DNA of 64,000 nucleotides. It comes from Streptomyces varsoviensis. Lineage in GTDB: Bacteria; Actinomycetota; Actinomycetes; Streptomycetales; Streptomycetaceae. Made by a program: the position numbers and the translations under genes. The notes under the pieces were generated by a model, which was not told the DNA's origin, ran no database searches, and saw only the letters and a list, made by a program, of their open reading frames with translations. The stretch lies in the NCBI RefSeq assembly GCF_000718635.1, contig NZ_JOBF01000013.1, forward strand, positions 186,001-250,000. The letters are read 5' to 3'. This document shows positions 17,566 through 26,888 of the stretch, piece after piece. The stretch's first letter is position 1; the number at the start of each line of letters is the position of its first letter.

Positions 17566-18546
17566 TCACGCCAGGCGCACGCGCGGGTCGATGAAGGCGT
17601 ACGCCGCGTCCACGATGATGTTGGCCACGACGATCGCCGTGCAGCCGACGAGCATCACCGCCATCAGCGTCGGCAGGTCCGTCTCGGTCACCGAGGAGAC
17701 CGCGAGCCGCCCGAGCCCGTGCAGGTTGAAGGTGAACTCGGTGATCATGGCGCCGCCGAAGAGCGAGCCGAGGTCGATGCCGAAGATGGTGACGATCGGC
17801 GCGAGCGCCCCGCGCCACGCGTAGCGGAAGAAGACGGCGCGGCGCGACAGCCCTTTGGCCCGCGCCGTCCGTACGTGCTCCTCGCCGAGCTGCTCGATCA
17901 TCTGGGAGCGCGTCATACGGGTGTAGTTGGCGACGAAGATGATCGACAGCACCAGCCAGGGCAGCAGCATCCCCATGAACCATTTGCCGGGGTTCTCGGT
18001 GAACGGGTGGTAGCCCGGTTCGTCCAGGATGCGCAGCCCGCCGCTGACGAACAGGCCGAGCGCGATGACGCCCACGAAATAGATCTGGAGAGAGTTGCCG
18101 ATCAGCGACAGCGAGCTGAAGAGCTTGTCGACGACCGTGCCGCGGCGGGCCGCGGCGATCATGCCGAAGCCGACGCCGACGATCAGGAAGACGAACGCGC
18201 CGCCGAGCGCGAGCGAGAGCGTGGTGGGGTAGCGGTCGACGATGGTGCCCCAGACCGGCTGCTGATTGGAGAAGGAGTAGCCGAAGCAGGGGGCCGGGCA
18301 GTGGCCCACGGTCAGGTCGCGGCCCGCGAAGATGCCGGTCATGTAGTGCCAGTACTGGACGGGTACGGGCTGGTCCAGGCCGAGGTTCTTGTTGATGACG
18401 GCGAGCGCGTCCGGCGTGCAGTTCTTGCCGCAGGACATCAGGGCCGGCTCGGAGGGCAGCGCGAAGAACAGGAAGAACGTGATCGCGCTGATCAGCAGGA
18501 TGATGACGAGCGCGCCGAGTGAACGGCGGGCGAGGAAACGAAGCAT
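17566..18546 (-). CDS. bldKC: BldK-type oligopeptide importer permease (OppB type)
   Basis: Membrane subunit of 326 residues. Begins MLRFLARRSLGALVIILLIS, the first OppB-type helix. A longer periplasmic loop (about 35-110) contains three cysteines (SCGKNCTPDAL and GHCPAPCFG), which the first importer's OppB lacks. EAA loop: HVRTARAKGLSRRAVFFRYAWRGALAP. It lies between the lipoprotein and ATPase genes. Symbol from gene order. Confidence 0.88.
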   Translation of the reverse strand: MLRFLARRSLGALVIILLISAITFFLFFALPSEPALMSCGKNCTPDALAVINKNLGLDQPVPVQYWHYMTGIFAGRDLTVGHCPAPCFGYSFSNQQPVWGTIVDRYPTTLSLALGGAFVFLIVGVGFGMIAAARRGTVVDKLFSSLSLIGNSLQIYFVGVIALGLFVSGGLRILDEPGYHPFTENPGKWFMGMLLPWLVLSIIFVANYTRMTRSQMIEQLGEEHVRTARAKGLSRRAVFFRYAWRGALAPIVTIFGIDLGSLFGGAMITEFTFNLHGLGRLAVSSVTETDLPTLMAVMLVGCTAIVVANIIVDAAYAFIDPRVRLA

Positions 18547-18662
18547 GGCATCGCGGTTCTTCCGGTACGGGCGCCGTCCGGTACGGGCGCGCGGCGCGTT
18601 CTGTGTGGTAGGGGAGTGGCCGTGCCCGCGGGCGGCGGGCACGGCCGTACGTGCGGCCGGGG

Positions 18663-20456
18663 CTACTTCACGTAGACGCTGGTCGGGTCGACCGTTCCGT
18701 ACACCGGCTGGTACTTGATGCCGCCGAGCCCCGAACCCCACAGCGAGAACTGCCGGTTGTAGAACGTCGGGATGCCCGGCACGTCCTCCGTGAGGATCTT
18801 GTCGGCGAGCTTCATCCACTGCGGCGCGGCCTGCTTGATGTCCGTGATCGCGTTGATGCGGTCGATCTCGGAGTTGACCTTCGGGTTGTCGAGGTGGCCG
18901 TAGTTCTGGCTGCCGTCCGCGATCTGCCGGCCGTCGAAGAGCGGCGGCACGACCGTCGAGGGGACCGGCCAGTCAGCGCCCCATGAGGTGCGGTAGATGT
19001 CGAACTTGTTGTCCACCTGGGAGATGGCCGTCCGCCAGGTGTTGGCGTCGACCTCCTTCTTCTGGACCGTGAAGCCGGCCTTCTGGAGCGCCTGGGTCAC
19101 CACCACCGCGACCTTCTGCTCCACATCCGTGTTGCGGTAGGCGTAGACGATCTCCTGGCCGATCTTCCCGGCCTCCTTCAGGAGCGCCTGGGCCTTCTCC
19201 GTGTCGCCCGCCGGGTGCGCCTTCTTCCCGTACGGATCGGTGGCCTGGTAGCCGTCCATCGCCGGGGACAGGTAGTTGGTGGCGATGGTGCCGGCGGTCG
19301 TGCCGCCGTTCTGCTGGAGAATCTGCCCGTTGGGCATCGCGTACGCCAGGGCCTTGCGGACCTTGACGTCCTTGAGCCGCGTCATGTTGAAGCTGATGTA
19401 GTCGACGTACGGCTGGATCTCCACGAAGCGGCGGGCCTTGGTGCCGGCGTCGTTCAGGACGTTCTGCGTCATGCCCGGGTCGACGGCGTTGCTGAACGAC
19501 ATCGCGTTCTTGTCGGCGCCCTGCTGCGCCAGGATGCGCCGCGTCTGGTCCTGGAGCTGATGGCCGAAGCTGACGTCGAACCGGTCGGCGTACTGGTGCC
19601 GGATCGGGTCCGTCGCCGGGTCCCAGTTGGGGTTCTTCACCAGCGTCAGCGACTTGCCGACCTTGAAGTCCGCGACCTGGTAAGGACCGGAGGAGAAGGG
19701 CGCGTTGTCGTACTTGCGCTGGGTGTCCTTGGCGGCCTTCACCGCCCCGATGTTGGGCATCGCGGTGGCGAACGGGGTGTCCGCGTGCGGCTTGCGGAAG
19801 TGCAGGATGACGGTCTTGTCGTCGGGCGTGTCCAGCACCGAGGCCGGCAGATGATCGCCCTTGTACGGGCCGTCCGGCAGCGCCTTGCGGAAAGAGGTCC
19901 CGTCGCCCGAGAGCCACTGCGGGATATACATCGGGCCGTCGGTCTCGAAGTCGGCGTAGAGCCGCTCGATGCCCCACCGCACGTCCTTCGAGGTGATCGG
20001 CGAACCGTCCTGGAACTTCAGCCCGTCCTTGAGCTTGAACGTCCAGGTCTTGCCGCCGTCGGAGGCGGTGCCGGGGCCGGTGGCGAGGTCGCCGACGACC
20101 TTGGCCTTGCCGGAGGGCTCCACCTTGTAGGCGGTGAGCGAGCGGTTGTAGAGCATCTGGGCGGTCAGCATGTCGGAGTAATAGATCTGACCGGGATCGA
20201 GATGGTTGAAGGCGTCGCGCTGGAGCACGGTGACGGCGCCGCCCTTTTTCGCTCCGGGCACCGCGGGGGCCGGGCCCTTGGAATCCGCCTCCGTGCCGAT
20301 CGTGAAGTTGGAGGACTTGTTCTTGTCCGTGGCCGGGCCGCTTTCCTTTCCGTCGCCGCCGCCCCCGCCGCCGCCGCTGCACGCGGTGAGCACGAGGGCT
20401 CCGGCGGCCAGGGCTACGGCGGCGAGCCGGGCTCTGTTCTGGTGAGACGAAGTCAT
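18663..20456 (-). CDS. bldKB: BldKB-like oligopeptide-binding lipoprotein
   Basis: Extracellular binding lipoprotein of the second importer, 597 residues, close to the length I recall for BldKB (about 600). Signal peptide with lipobox LTAC (Cys26), then a Gly-rich spacer and a family 5 solute-binding domain (KDGLKFQDGSPITSKDVRWG; GSGLGGIKYQPVYGTVDPTS near the end). ATG is preceded by AGGAGC. In S. coelicolor BldKB takes up an extracellular signal needed for aerial growth; that role here is inferred from gene order and length, not shown. Confidence 0.87.
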   Translation of the reverse strand: MTSSHQNRARLAAVALAAGALVLTACSGGGGGGGDGKESGPATDKNKSSNFTIGTEADSKGPAPAVPGAKKGGAVTVLQRDAFNHLDPGQIYYSDMLTAQMLYNRSLTAYKVEPSGKAKVVGDLATGPGTASDGGKTWTFKLKDGLKFQDGSPITSKDVRWGIERLYADFETDGPMYIPQWLSGDGTSFRKALPDGPYKGDHLPASVLDTPDDKTVILHFRKPHADTPFATAMPNIGAVKAAKDTQRKYDNAPFSSGPYQVADFKVGKSLTLVKNPNWDPATDPIRHQYADRFDVSFGHQLQDQTRRILAQQGADKNAMSFSNAVDPGMTQNVLNDAGTKARRFVEIQPYVDYISFNMTRLKDVKVRKALAYAMPNGQILQQNGGTTAGTIATNYLSPAMDGYQATDPYGKKAHPAGDTEKAQALLKEAGKIGQEIVYAYRNTDVEQKVAVVVTQALQKAGFTVQKKEVDANTWRTAISQVDNKFDIYRTSWGADWPVPSTVVPPLFDGRQIADGSQNYGHLDNPKVNSEIDRINAITDIKQAAPQWMKLADKILTEDVPGIPTFYNRQFSLWGSGLGGIKYQPVYGTVDPTSVYVK

Positions 20457-20547
20457 GGGTCGTTGCTCCTGCCTCGGGTGTCGGATGGATATCCGCGGCC
20501 TTATCCGTAGGTGGGTCCGTAGATGAATCCGTAGCTGAGTCCGTCGG

Positions 20548-21585
20548 CTAGCGGTTCGTCTTCGGGTCGAACGCGTCCCGGACCGAATCCCCGAGCAGAT
20601 TGAAGGCGACCACAAAGATGATCATGGCGATGCCCGGGAAGAAGATATAGGTGAGATCGCTCTCGTAGTAATCGGCGCCGGCCTTGAACATGCGGCCCCA
20701 GTCGGGCGTCGGCTCGACGATCCCGACGCCGAGGAAGGACAGCCCCGCCTCCACGGTGACCATCGTCGGCAGCATCAGCGTCGTCTGCACCAGGATCGGC
20801 GTCCACAGGTTGGGCAGCAGCTCCTTGGTGATGATGCGCCAGGGCGAGGCCCCGGTGACCTTCGCGGCCTCCACGAACTCCCGCTCCCGCAGGCTGAGCA
20901 CCTGACCGCGGAGCAGCCGGGCCATTCCCATCCAGCCGAGCAGCCACAGCACGAGGATCAGCGTCATCACCCGCAGATACGTGGGCGTCTCCTTCTCCGG
21001 GGAGACGAAGAGCGAGTAGACGACGGGCGTGAAGGCCACAAAGGACAATTGGCTGGGAAAGGCCAGCAGCAGATCGATGAAGCGGCCCAGGAAATAGTCG
21101 GTACGGCCGCCGATATAGCCGGCGGTCACGCCGATGAGTACGCCCGTGGCCACGCAGAGCAGGGTGGCGATCGCGGCGATCAGAAGCGAGGTGCGGATTC
21201 CGTAGACGAGCTGGGTGAACACATCGCGGCCCAGCGTCGGCTCGATGCCGAACCAGAAGTCGCCGGAAATCCCGCCGTTCGGTCTGATCGGATATCCGAA
21301 CTCATTGAGCAGGCCCGGCCGGTCCAGCCCGTACGTGGTCGTCGGGTCCTTTCCGTACAGCTTGGATATCAGCGGCGCGGCGACGGCGACGAGCAGGAAG
21401 AAGAGCACGATGAACGCCGATATGACGCCCGTACGGTCGCGCTTGAAACGCCGCCACATCAACTGACCGGGCGACCTGCCGACCAGTTTTCCCGAATCCC
21501 CGCCGCCGTCCGGGGTGATATTCAGCGGGTCGAGAGGGGAGGAGCCGCCGGCGCCCGCCGCCGCGGCCTGGGAAGGACTCGTCAT
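20548..21585 (-). CDS. bldKA: BldK-type oligopeptide importer permease (OppC type)
   Basis: First gene of the minus-strand operon, 345 residues. A Gly/Ala-rich lead and the region [20 protein letters not shown] are followed by a long loop and the EAA region [28 protein letters not shown] chose ATG at 21585; a GTG at 21603 in the same frame is possible, and neither has a strong ribosome site. Having the OppC-type permease before the binding protein is the feature that separates this operon from the first importer. Symbol from gene order. Confidence 0.86.
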   Translation of the reverse strand: MTSPSQAAAAGAGGSSPLDPLNITPDGGGDSGKLVGRSPGQLMWRRFKRDRTGVISAFIVLFFLLVAVAAPLISKLYGKDPTTTYGLDRPGLLNEFGYPIRPNGGISGDFWFGIEPTLGRDVFTQLVYGIRTSLLIAAIATLLCVATGVLIGVTAGYIGGRTDYFLGRFIDLLLAFPSQLSFVAFTPVVYSLFVSPEKETPTYLRVMTLILVLWLLGWMGMARLLRGQVLSLREREFVEAAKVTGASPWRIITKELLPNLWTPILVQTTLMLPTMVTVEAGLSFLGVGIVEPTPDWGRMFKAGADYYESDLTYIFFPGIAMIIFVVAFNLLGDSVRDAFDPKTNR

Positions 21586-21986
21586 CGCGTGAAGCCCCCG
21601 CACTGGTCGTCCGCACTGTCGTCCGCACTGTCAACTCGTGGAGCCGTCGCGGGCGCTGTGTGCGCCGCGAGTTGAGCGGACTTTTGCAATGAAGCCACAG
21701 GCAGGTCAAGAGGGCGTCAGCAGCGGATGCGGCGTTCCTCCGTATCTTGAGCGAAGGTTTTGCAGATCGAGGTGACGGCGTGCTTGACAATGGCTTTCGG
21801 CGCGCTATCGCGAACCGAATAGCGCGGTGCGCCAGAGGTATTGGGATATTCCGGCGGCTGGATGGACGCAGCGGTTCCGGACGGCGAGCGGCAGCCGGGG
21901 CGACGGGCGGTGGGCGGCGAGCGGCAGCCGGGGGCGGCGGACGGCGGGCGATGAGGGATAGCCGGGGGCGACGGGCGCCGGTCGGC
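21586..21986. other. 401-bp gap upstream of the BldK-like operon
   Basis: No gene seen. An 8-bp perfect hairpin CGCGCTAT (21801-21808) / ATAGCGCG (21819-21826) has a 10-nt loop. A duplicated GGCGAGCGGCAGCCGGGG unit lies around 21884-21935. The importer's promoter should lie here but I cannot place it with confidence. Confidence 0.45.
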
Positions 21987-22748
21987 TCAGCGCTTGAGCG
22001 ACGCGGCGTCGCCCATGACGACGACGGGCTTACGGGCCGGGTCAAGGGTCCGCAGCAGCTCGGCCATCCGGTCCTGCGCGACGCTCACACAGCCGTGCGT
22101 GGGCCCGCCGTGGTCGACGTGCAGCCAGATGCCGCCGCCGCGGTCCGCGCCCATCGGGCGCGTCCAGTCCAGCGGCGAAGTGCCCGCCTTGCGGTTGTAG
22201 TTGATCGCCACGACGTAGTCGAAGGAGCCCGCCAGCGGCTCGTTCGCGAACCCGGTGCCGCCCACGGTGAAGCCGTTGGAGCGGTTGTACGGCAGCTTCG
22301 CGCCGGGATCGGCGAGCTTGCCGCCCGCGTCGGTGAGCGTGAACACCCCGATCGGCGACCGCAGATCGCCCATGCGGTGATGGTCCGACCAGCCGCGCAG
22401 CGCGTTGTGCGCGGGCCAGGACGCGCCCGCGCGCCAGCCCTCGGACGTCCGCTCGTACACCACCACGGTGGACTTCGGCGAGTCCTTCCCCTCCCCGGTC
22501 ACCACCACGGCCTGCCGGGTGCCGGTCGGTATCTTCGCGAGCGTGCGGGGCCCGAGCCCGGGCAGTTCGCTCGGCAGGGCCGGGGTGGCGGCGGCCGGCG
22601 CGGGCGGGGCGGCGGACGGTGAGGCCGGGGCGCTGCGCACCCCGCCGGCGGACTGCCCGCCGCACCCGGCGAGCGAGCCCGCGCAGACCAGGGCCAGCAG
22701 GGACGCGCACAGCGGGCGCGCTGCGAGCGGGAGACGTCGTACGGACAT
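21987..22748 (-). CDS. L,D-transpeptidase (YkuD) family lipoprotein
   Basis: Predicted wall cross-linking or related YkuD-fold enzyme, 253 residues. Lipoprotein signal with lipobox LAGC (Cys29), a Ser/Pro/Ala-rich linker to about residue 60, then a YkuD-like domain ending in IWLHVDHGGPTHGCVSVAQD with catalytic Cys220 and nearby His218. The shortened SHGC-type motif (THGC) is typical of L,D-transpeptidase-like lipoproteins in actinobacteria. AAAGGG precedes the ATG. Monocistronic. Whether it forms 3-3 cross-links cannot be told. Confidence 0.8.
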   Translation of the reverse strand: MSVRRLPLAARPLCASLLALVCAGSLAGCGGQSAGGVRSAPASPSAAPPAPAAATPALPSELPGLGPRTLAKIPTGTRQAVVVTGEGKDSPKSTVVVYERTSEGWRAGASWPAHNALRGWSDHHRMGDLRSPIGVFTLTDAGGKLADPGAKLPYNRSNGFTVGGTGFANEPLAGSFDYVVAINYNRKAGTSPLDWTRPMGADRGGGIWLHVDHGGPTHGCVSVAQDRMAELLRTLDPARKPVVVMGDAASLKR

Positions 22749-22993
22749 GGGAGCGCCCTTTCAGTAGGCGGGTTGAGTAGGTGAGGGGGCGGGACGGGGC
22801 GGGCACGAGGAGCGACGCCCGCGAGCGGCTGGACGTACGAGGTGCCGTGCGCACGGGGCGCCACGTGCACGAGCGCTGATGCGCGTACGAGCCGTGAGGC
22901 GTGTACGAGCGAGGGCGCGCGTATGGGCGGTGGCGCGGCTCGGCTCGCTTCACGGCCAGGGTTCCGCCGGGCCGTAGGCGCGGCGCGGCCCGG
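22749..22993. repeat. Intergenic GTACGAG-rich degenerate repeats
   Basis: GTACGAG occurs at least three times around 22835-22910 in a GC-rich context with no supported gene. It resembles the other CGTACG-rich gaps in this window but with no fixed unit length. Confidence 0.45.
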
Positions 22994-23749
22994 TCAGCGG
23001 CCGGGGGCGTGCGTCCCCGTGGGCGAGGCGCCGGCGAAGACCGCGGTGGCCAGCATCTCGCGGGCCTGCGCCAGCGACGCCTCGGCGGGCTCCCGCAGAC
23101 AGACGGAGACGGTGACCGCGCGGTCCTCGCCGGTCCCGAGGTCGGGACTGGCCTCGCGCAGGACGGTGCGGGCCGCCGTCAGCTCCCGGGTGCCGCCGAT
23201 CTTCCGGCACGCAGGCGCCGGCGACTTCGCCGCCTGGAGGCGGAAGGCCGTCTCCGTCGCCGACTTGCCGCCGGGCGCCCGCCCGAACGTGACGAGCGCA
23301 CCGCCCCTGTCCAGCGCGTCCAGCGGCCCGCAGGGGGCGTCGGCGGCGGTCTTCTCGGTGCACGCCGGCCGCCGGGACAGCGGCTGGGTGGCGGCGAAGG
23401 CCATCGGCGAGGGGGCGCCCGGCTGCGTGACGGGGCCCTGCGCGTACCAGCCCGGTGGGAGCCGGTAGCCCAGGCCCAGCAGTTCGGAGTAGTGGACGGG
23501 GCGCCCGGTGGGCGCGGAGGCCGCCGGCACCGGCTCCTCGCGCGTCGGTGCGGGGGCGGCGGACGGCCACGACAGCACCGCGGCCACCGCCGCCGCGGCG
23601 ACGCCCGCGGACAGCCCCGCCGCGCGCCGTCGTCGGCGGCGCAGCACCCGGCGGCGCACCTGGCGCATCCGCTGCTCCGGGGCGGGCAGCCGGGGCACCG
23701 CGCGCTCCAGGAGGCGGCGCAGCTCCCGCTCCTCATCGGCCTCGGTCAT
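22994..23749 (-). CDS. Membrane partner of the SigE-family sigma factor (unknown family)
   Basis: Single-pass membrane protein of 251 residues. An acidic/basic cytoplasmic N-terminus (TEADEERELRRLLERAVPRL) and an Arg cluster precede one membrane helix (about 43-62), then an extracytoplasmic domain with five cysteines (for example PACTEKTAADAPCG). The gene overlaps the end of the sigma gene, with ATG at 23749 (a GTG at 23758 is also in frame). Overlap and topology suggest a sigma-regulating role; there is no zinc anti-sigma motif, so this is inference. Confidence 0.75.
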   Translation of the reverse strand: MTEADEERELRRLLERAVPRLPAPEQRMRQVRRRVLRRRRRRAAGLSAGVAAAAVAAVLSWPSAAPAPTREEPVPAASAPTGRPVHYSELLGLGYRLPPGWYAQGPVTQPGAPSPMAFAATQPLSRRPACTEKTAADAPCGPLDALDRGGALVTFGRAPGGKSATETAFRLQAAKSPAPACRKIGGTRELTAARTVLREASPDLGTGEDRAVTVSVCLREPAEASLAQAREMLATAVFAGASPTGTHAPGR

Positions 23750-24257
23750 CGCGCGCACCCCCCTCCGCCATCGCCGCCGGCACCTGAGCGCGCAGCGCCT
23801 TGAGCGCCTTCGACGCCTGGCTCTTGACCGTGCCCGGCCGGCAGCCGAGCGTCGCGGCCGTCTCCTCCACGCTCAGGTCCTCGAAGTAGCGCAGCACCAC
23901 CACCGCGCGCTGCCGCGCCGGGAGCCGCCGGACGGCCGCGCCCAGGAAGGTCTCCAGGTCCACGGCGTCGTACGGGTCGGGCGCGGCGACCGTGTCCGGG
24001 AGCTTCCCGTGCGGCACCTCGCCGCGCCACCTGCGCTGCCACCACGAGGCGTGCGTGTTCACCAGCGCCTTGCGGACGTACGCCTCCGGGTTGTCCGCCG
24101 TGATCCGGTGCCATTTCGGCCAGACCTTGGCGAGCACCGTCTGGAGCAGGTCCTCGGCCTGGTGCGCGTCGCCCGTGAGCAGCCACGCGACCCGCAGCAT
24201 CCGTGGCCCCCGCGCGGCGACGAACTCCTCGAAGTCCGGCTCGCCGCCGCCCGTCAC
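23733..24257 (-). CDS. SigE-family ECF-like RNA polymerase sigma factor
   Basis: Sigma factor of 174 residues with region 2 (FEEFVAARGPRMLRVAWLLT and AEDLLQTVLAKVWPKW) and region 4 (RLPARQRAVVVLRYFEDLSV and GCRPGTVKSQASKALKALR). This is the Streptomyces SigE-family class, named for a sequence group and not the envelope-stress SigE. GTG start with AAGGA 7 nt upstream. Its 3' end overlaps the membrane-partner gene. Confidence 0.9.
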   Translation of the reverse strand: MTGGGEPDFEEFVAARGPRMLRVAWLLTGDAHQAEDLLQTVLAKVWPKWHRITADNPEAYVRKALVNTHASWWQRRWRGEVPHGKLPDTVAAPDPYDAVDLETFLGAAVRRLPARQRAVVVLRYFEDLSVEETAATLGCRPGTVKSQASKALKALRAQVPAAMAEGGARDDRGR

Positions 24258-24390
24258 CGTCGTGTCCTTGCCATCGAGTCCCTGTCCGCGTCGCTCCTGT
24301 CACACTCCTTCGACAGGGTGGGCCGCGGATCGGGTTGCCCCATGGGCCGCGGGAGTTTCGCAACGGCCGACCGGGGGAAGGGGCAGCCGT

Positions 24391-24480
24391 TTTCCAGCGA
24401 TCGCTCCGGAGGGTCAGCTTCTGAGCGATCGCTCCGGGGCGTCGGAGATCGCCCCGGAGCGTCAGAGGCCCCCCGGGGCG
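24391..24480. repeat. Short repeats with GCGATCGCTCCGG between sigma and peptidase genes
   Basis: GCGATCGCTCCGG occurs twice (about 24398 and 24425), and the related GATCGCCCCGGAGCGTCAG once more as an imperfect inverted copy. The region can fold into alternative hairpins and probably ends the peptidase transcript. Confidence 0.6.
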
Positions 24481-26595
24481 TCAGGCGATCTTCAGGGACC
24501 GCTTGAGGAAGTCCACCTGGAGCAGCAGCAGGTTCTCCGCCACCTGCTCCTGCGGCGTCATGTGCGTCACGCCCGACAGCGGCAGCACCTCGTGCGGGCT
24601 GCCCGCCGCGAGGAGCGCGGAGGAGAGTCGCAGGGTGTGCGCGGCCACCACGTTGTCGTCCGCGAGGCCGTGCACGATCATCAGCGGCCGGGCCTCCCCC
24701 GCCGCCCCGGACAGCCCCTCGTCCGTGATGAGCGAGTTGGCGTCGTACACCTGCGGCTGCTCGTCCGGGTGGCCGAGATAGCGCTCCGTGTAGTGGGTGT
24801 CGTACAGCCGCCAGTCGGTGACCGGCGCGCCCGCGACGCCCGCGTGGAAGACGTCCGGGCGGCGCAGCACCGCGAGGGCCGCGAGGTAGCCGCCGAACGA
24901 CCAGCCGCGGATGCCGACCCGGCCGAGGTCGAGCGGGTAGCGCTCGGCGAGCGCCCGCAGGGCCGCGATCTGGTCGTCGAGGACCACGTCGGCCATGGTG
25001 TCCCGGATGGCCTTCTCCCGGCCCGGCGAGTGGCCCGGCGTGCCTCGGCCGTCGGCGACGATGACGGCGAACCCCTGGTCGGCGAACCACTGCGAGGTCA
25101 GGTGCGCGTTGTGCGCGGCGACGACGCGCTGGCCGTGCGGGCCTCCGTAGGGGTCCATGAGGACCGGGAGCGGGCCGTCGCCGTCGCGGTAGCCGGCGGG
25201 CAGCAGCACGGCGCACGGGATGCGGTCCGGCCCGGCCTCCGTCAGCTCCGGGCGGGCGGTCAGCTCGGGCCGCTCGGCGTACGACGCCACGACGGCGGCC
25301 CGCTTGCCGTCGCGCAGCACCTCGACCGTCGCCCCGCTGCGCTCCAGGACCGCGCCGACCAGCACGCAGACGTCGCCGGACCGTACGGCCGAGTGCACGC
25401 CCCGCCCCTGCGAGACGCGCTCCACGCCCAGTTCGTTGACGCGGTAGACGTGCACCTCGCCGGTCTCCGGGTCGGCGGCCTCGGGCCCCGCGGACGCCGA
25501 GACGAGCACGTCGTTGCCGCCCACGTGCAGCACGGACCGTACGTGCAACTGCGGCCCGGTCAGGGCGCGGTCGCCGACGACGAGGACCCGCGCGCCGCCC
25601 TCGTCCGCGATCCGCAGGAGCTGGCCGTCCGGCGTCCAGGCGGGCACGCCGGGGAACAGATCGAGCCACACCGGGTCCTCGTCGGCGTGCAGCATGCGGG
25701 TGGCACCGGTCTCCGGGTCCACGGCCAGGTGGAGTTGGGAGCGCTGGTCGCGGGCCTGCACGAGGAGCAGCGGCGGCCCGTCCGCCGACCAGTGGACGCG
25801 CGCGAGGTAGGGGTAGCGGTCGCGGTCCCACACGATGTCCGTGCGGGTGCCGTCGAGGCGCAGCAGGGCGAGGGACACGTCGGCGTTCGGGGTGCCGGCG
25901 GCCGGGTACGCCTGCTGGGCGGGGTCGCGGTCCGGGTTGGCGGGGTCGGCGACCCACCAGCGCTGCACGGGGGAGTCGTCGACGCGCGCGGCGAGCAGCG
26001 CGTCGCTCTCGGGGGACCACCAGAAGCCGCGGTAGCGGTCCATCTCCTCCGCCGCGATGAACTCGGCGAGCCCCCAGACGGCGGGGTCCTCCGGGCCGTC
26101 CGGCCCGGCCAGCGCCCGGTCGCCGGAGCCGTCCGCGGCGACGAGCCGCAGCGCGCCGCCCGCCGCGTAGGCGATGTGCCGCCCGTCGGGGGAGGGGCGC
26201 GGGTCGACGACCGGCCCGGGCACGGGCAGTTCGCGCGCCGCGCCCGAGCGCAGGTCGGTGGCGAAGAGCCGGCCGGAGAGCGCGAACGCCGCCAACTCGG
26301 CCGCCGTGTCGGTGGCGTAGCCCACGACGCCCGCCGAGCCCTCGCGGGTGCGCTCGCGCCGCGCGCGCTCCTCGGCGGACAGGTCCTCGCCCGCGCCGCC
26401 GAGCAGCGCCCCCGGGTCCGCCGCCGGGTACTCGCGGTTCTCGTCGAGGTCGAGGACCCATAGGACGTTCGCTCGATCGGTGCCCGTTCGAGAGCGCAGG
26501 AAGACGACGCGAGAACCGTCGGGGGACACCGTGAAGGCGCGCGGGGCGCCGAGGGAGAAGCGCTGGGTACGCGCGTGCTGCCGCGGAAAAGTCAT
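24481..26595 (-). CDS. S9 family dipeptidyl-peptidase (DPP IV-like)
   Basis: Cytoplasmic prolyl-oligopeptidase-fold peptidase, 704 residues, no signal peptide. The N-terminal beta-propeller includes FIAAEEMDRYRGFWWSPESD, the Glu-Glu motif that holds the substrate N-terminus in DPP IV enzymes. The C-terminal alpha/beta hydrolase domain has GWSFGGY (nucleophile Ser566), HGLADDNV (Asp about 646-647) and GVTHMTP (His678). A role in breaking imported peptides down into dipeptides fits the two nearby importers but is inference. Monocistronic, with a terminator-like repeat downstream. Confidence 0.92.
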   Translation of the reverse strand: MTFPRQHARTQRFSLGAPRAFTVSPDGSRVVFLRSRTGTDRANVLWVLDLDENREYPAADPGALLGGAGEDLSAEERARRERTREGSAGVVGYATDTAAELAAFALSGRLFATDLRSGAARELPVPGPVVDPRPSPDGRHIAYAAGGALRLVAADGSGDRALAGPDGPEDPAVWGLAEFIAAEEMDRYRGFWWSPESDALLAARVDDSPVQRWWVADPANPDRDPAQQAYPAAGTPNADVSLALLRLDGTRTDIVWDRDRYPYLARVHWSADGPPLLLVQARDQRSQLHLAVDPETGATRMLHADEDPVWLDLFPGVPAWTPDGQLLRIADEGGARVLVVGDRALTGPQLHVRSVLHVGGNDVLVSASAGPEAADPETGEVHVYRVNELGVERVSQGRGVHSAVRSGDVCVLVGAVLERSGATVEVLRDGKRAAVVASYAERPELTARPELTEAGPDRIPCAVLLPAGYRDGDGPLPVLMDPYGGPHGQRVVAAHNAHLTSQWFADQGFAVIVADGRGTPGHSPGREKAIRDTMADVVLDDQIAALRALAERYPLDLGRVGIRGWSFGGYLAALAVLRRPDVFHAGVAGAPVTDWRLYDTHYTERYLGHPDEQPQVYDANSLITDEGLSGAAGEARPLMIVHGLADDNVVAAHTLRLSSALLAAGSPHEVLPLSGVTHMTPQEQVAENLLLLQVDFLKRSLKIA

Positions 26596-26888
26596 GCCCT
26601 GACCCTACGTTTCCCCATCTGACCCCGCGTTTCCGGCCGGGAGTCGGGGTTCTTCACTCGATCTTGCCGTTTGAAACATCAACTGGCTTACGGACGGGGG
26701 CATATCCGCCGGGTACGGATGCCGTGGCCGGCACGCGTGTGCGCCCCGGTTTGCTCCCGTGCACCGACTCATGCGCGCGTACGGAAAGTTATGATCACTC
26801 GCGCATAGTGGGTATGCATCTCCTCGGCTGCCCCATGCCTGCGTCCCTTGCTGTCCATCCGACCGCGCGTCCCTGGAGGTGAACCGCT
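26596..26888. promoter_or_regulatory. Divergent upstream region of peptidase and small membrane protein
   Basis: 293 bp without a gene. TATGAT at 26790-26795 is a good -10 candidate for the plus-strand small-protein gene; no matching -35 is clear. The region is relatively AT-rich for this genome (for example GAAACATCAACTGG near 26680). Confidence 0.4.

Noticed and set aside
24391..24450. GCGATCGC pairs as a cyanobacterial HIP1-like element
   Set aside because: Only two copies are seen, inside a local repeat; no wider pattern in the window.
24254..26461. Long open frames antisense to, or out of frame with, the S9 peptidase gene
   Set aside because: They are Arg/Gly/Ala-rich, lack family motifs, and reflect the high GC content; the S9 frame has full catalytic motifs.
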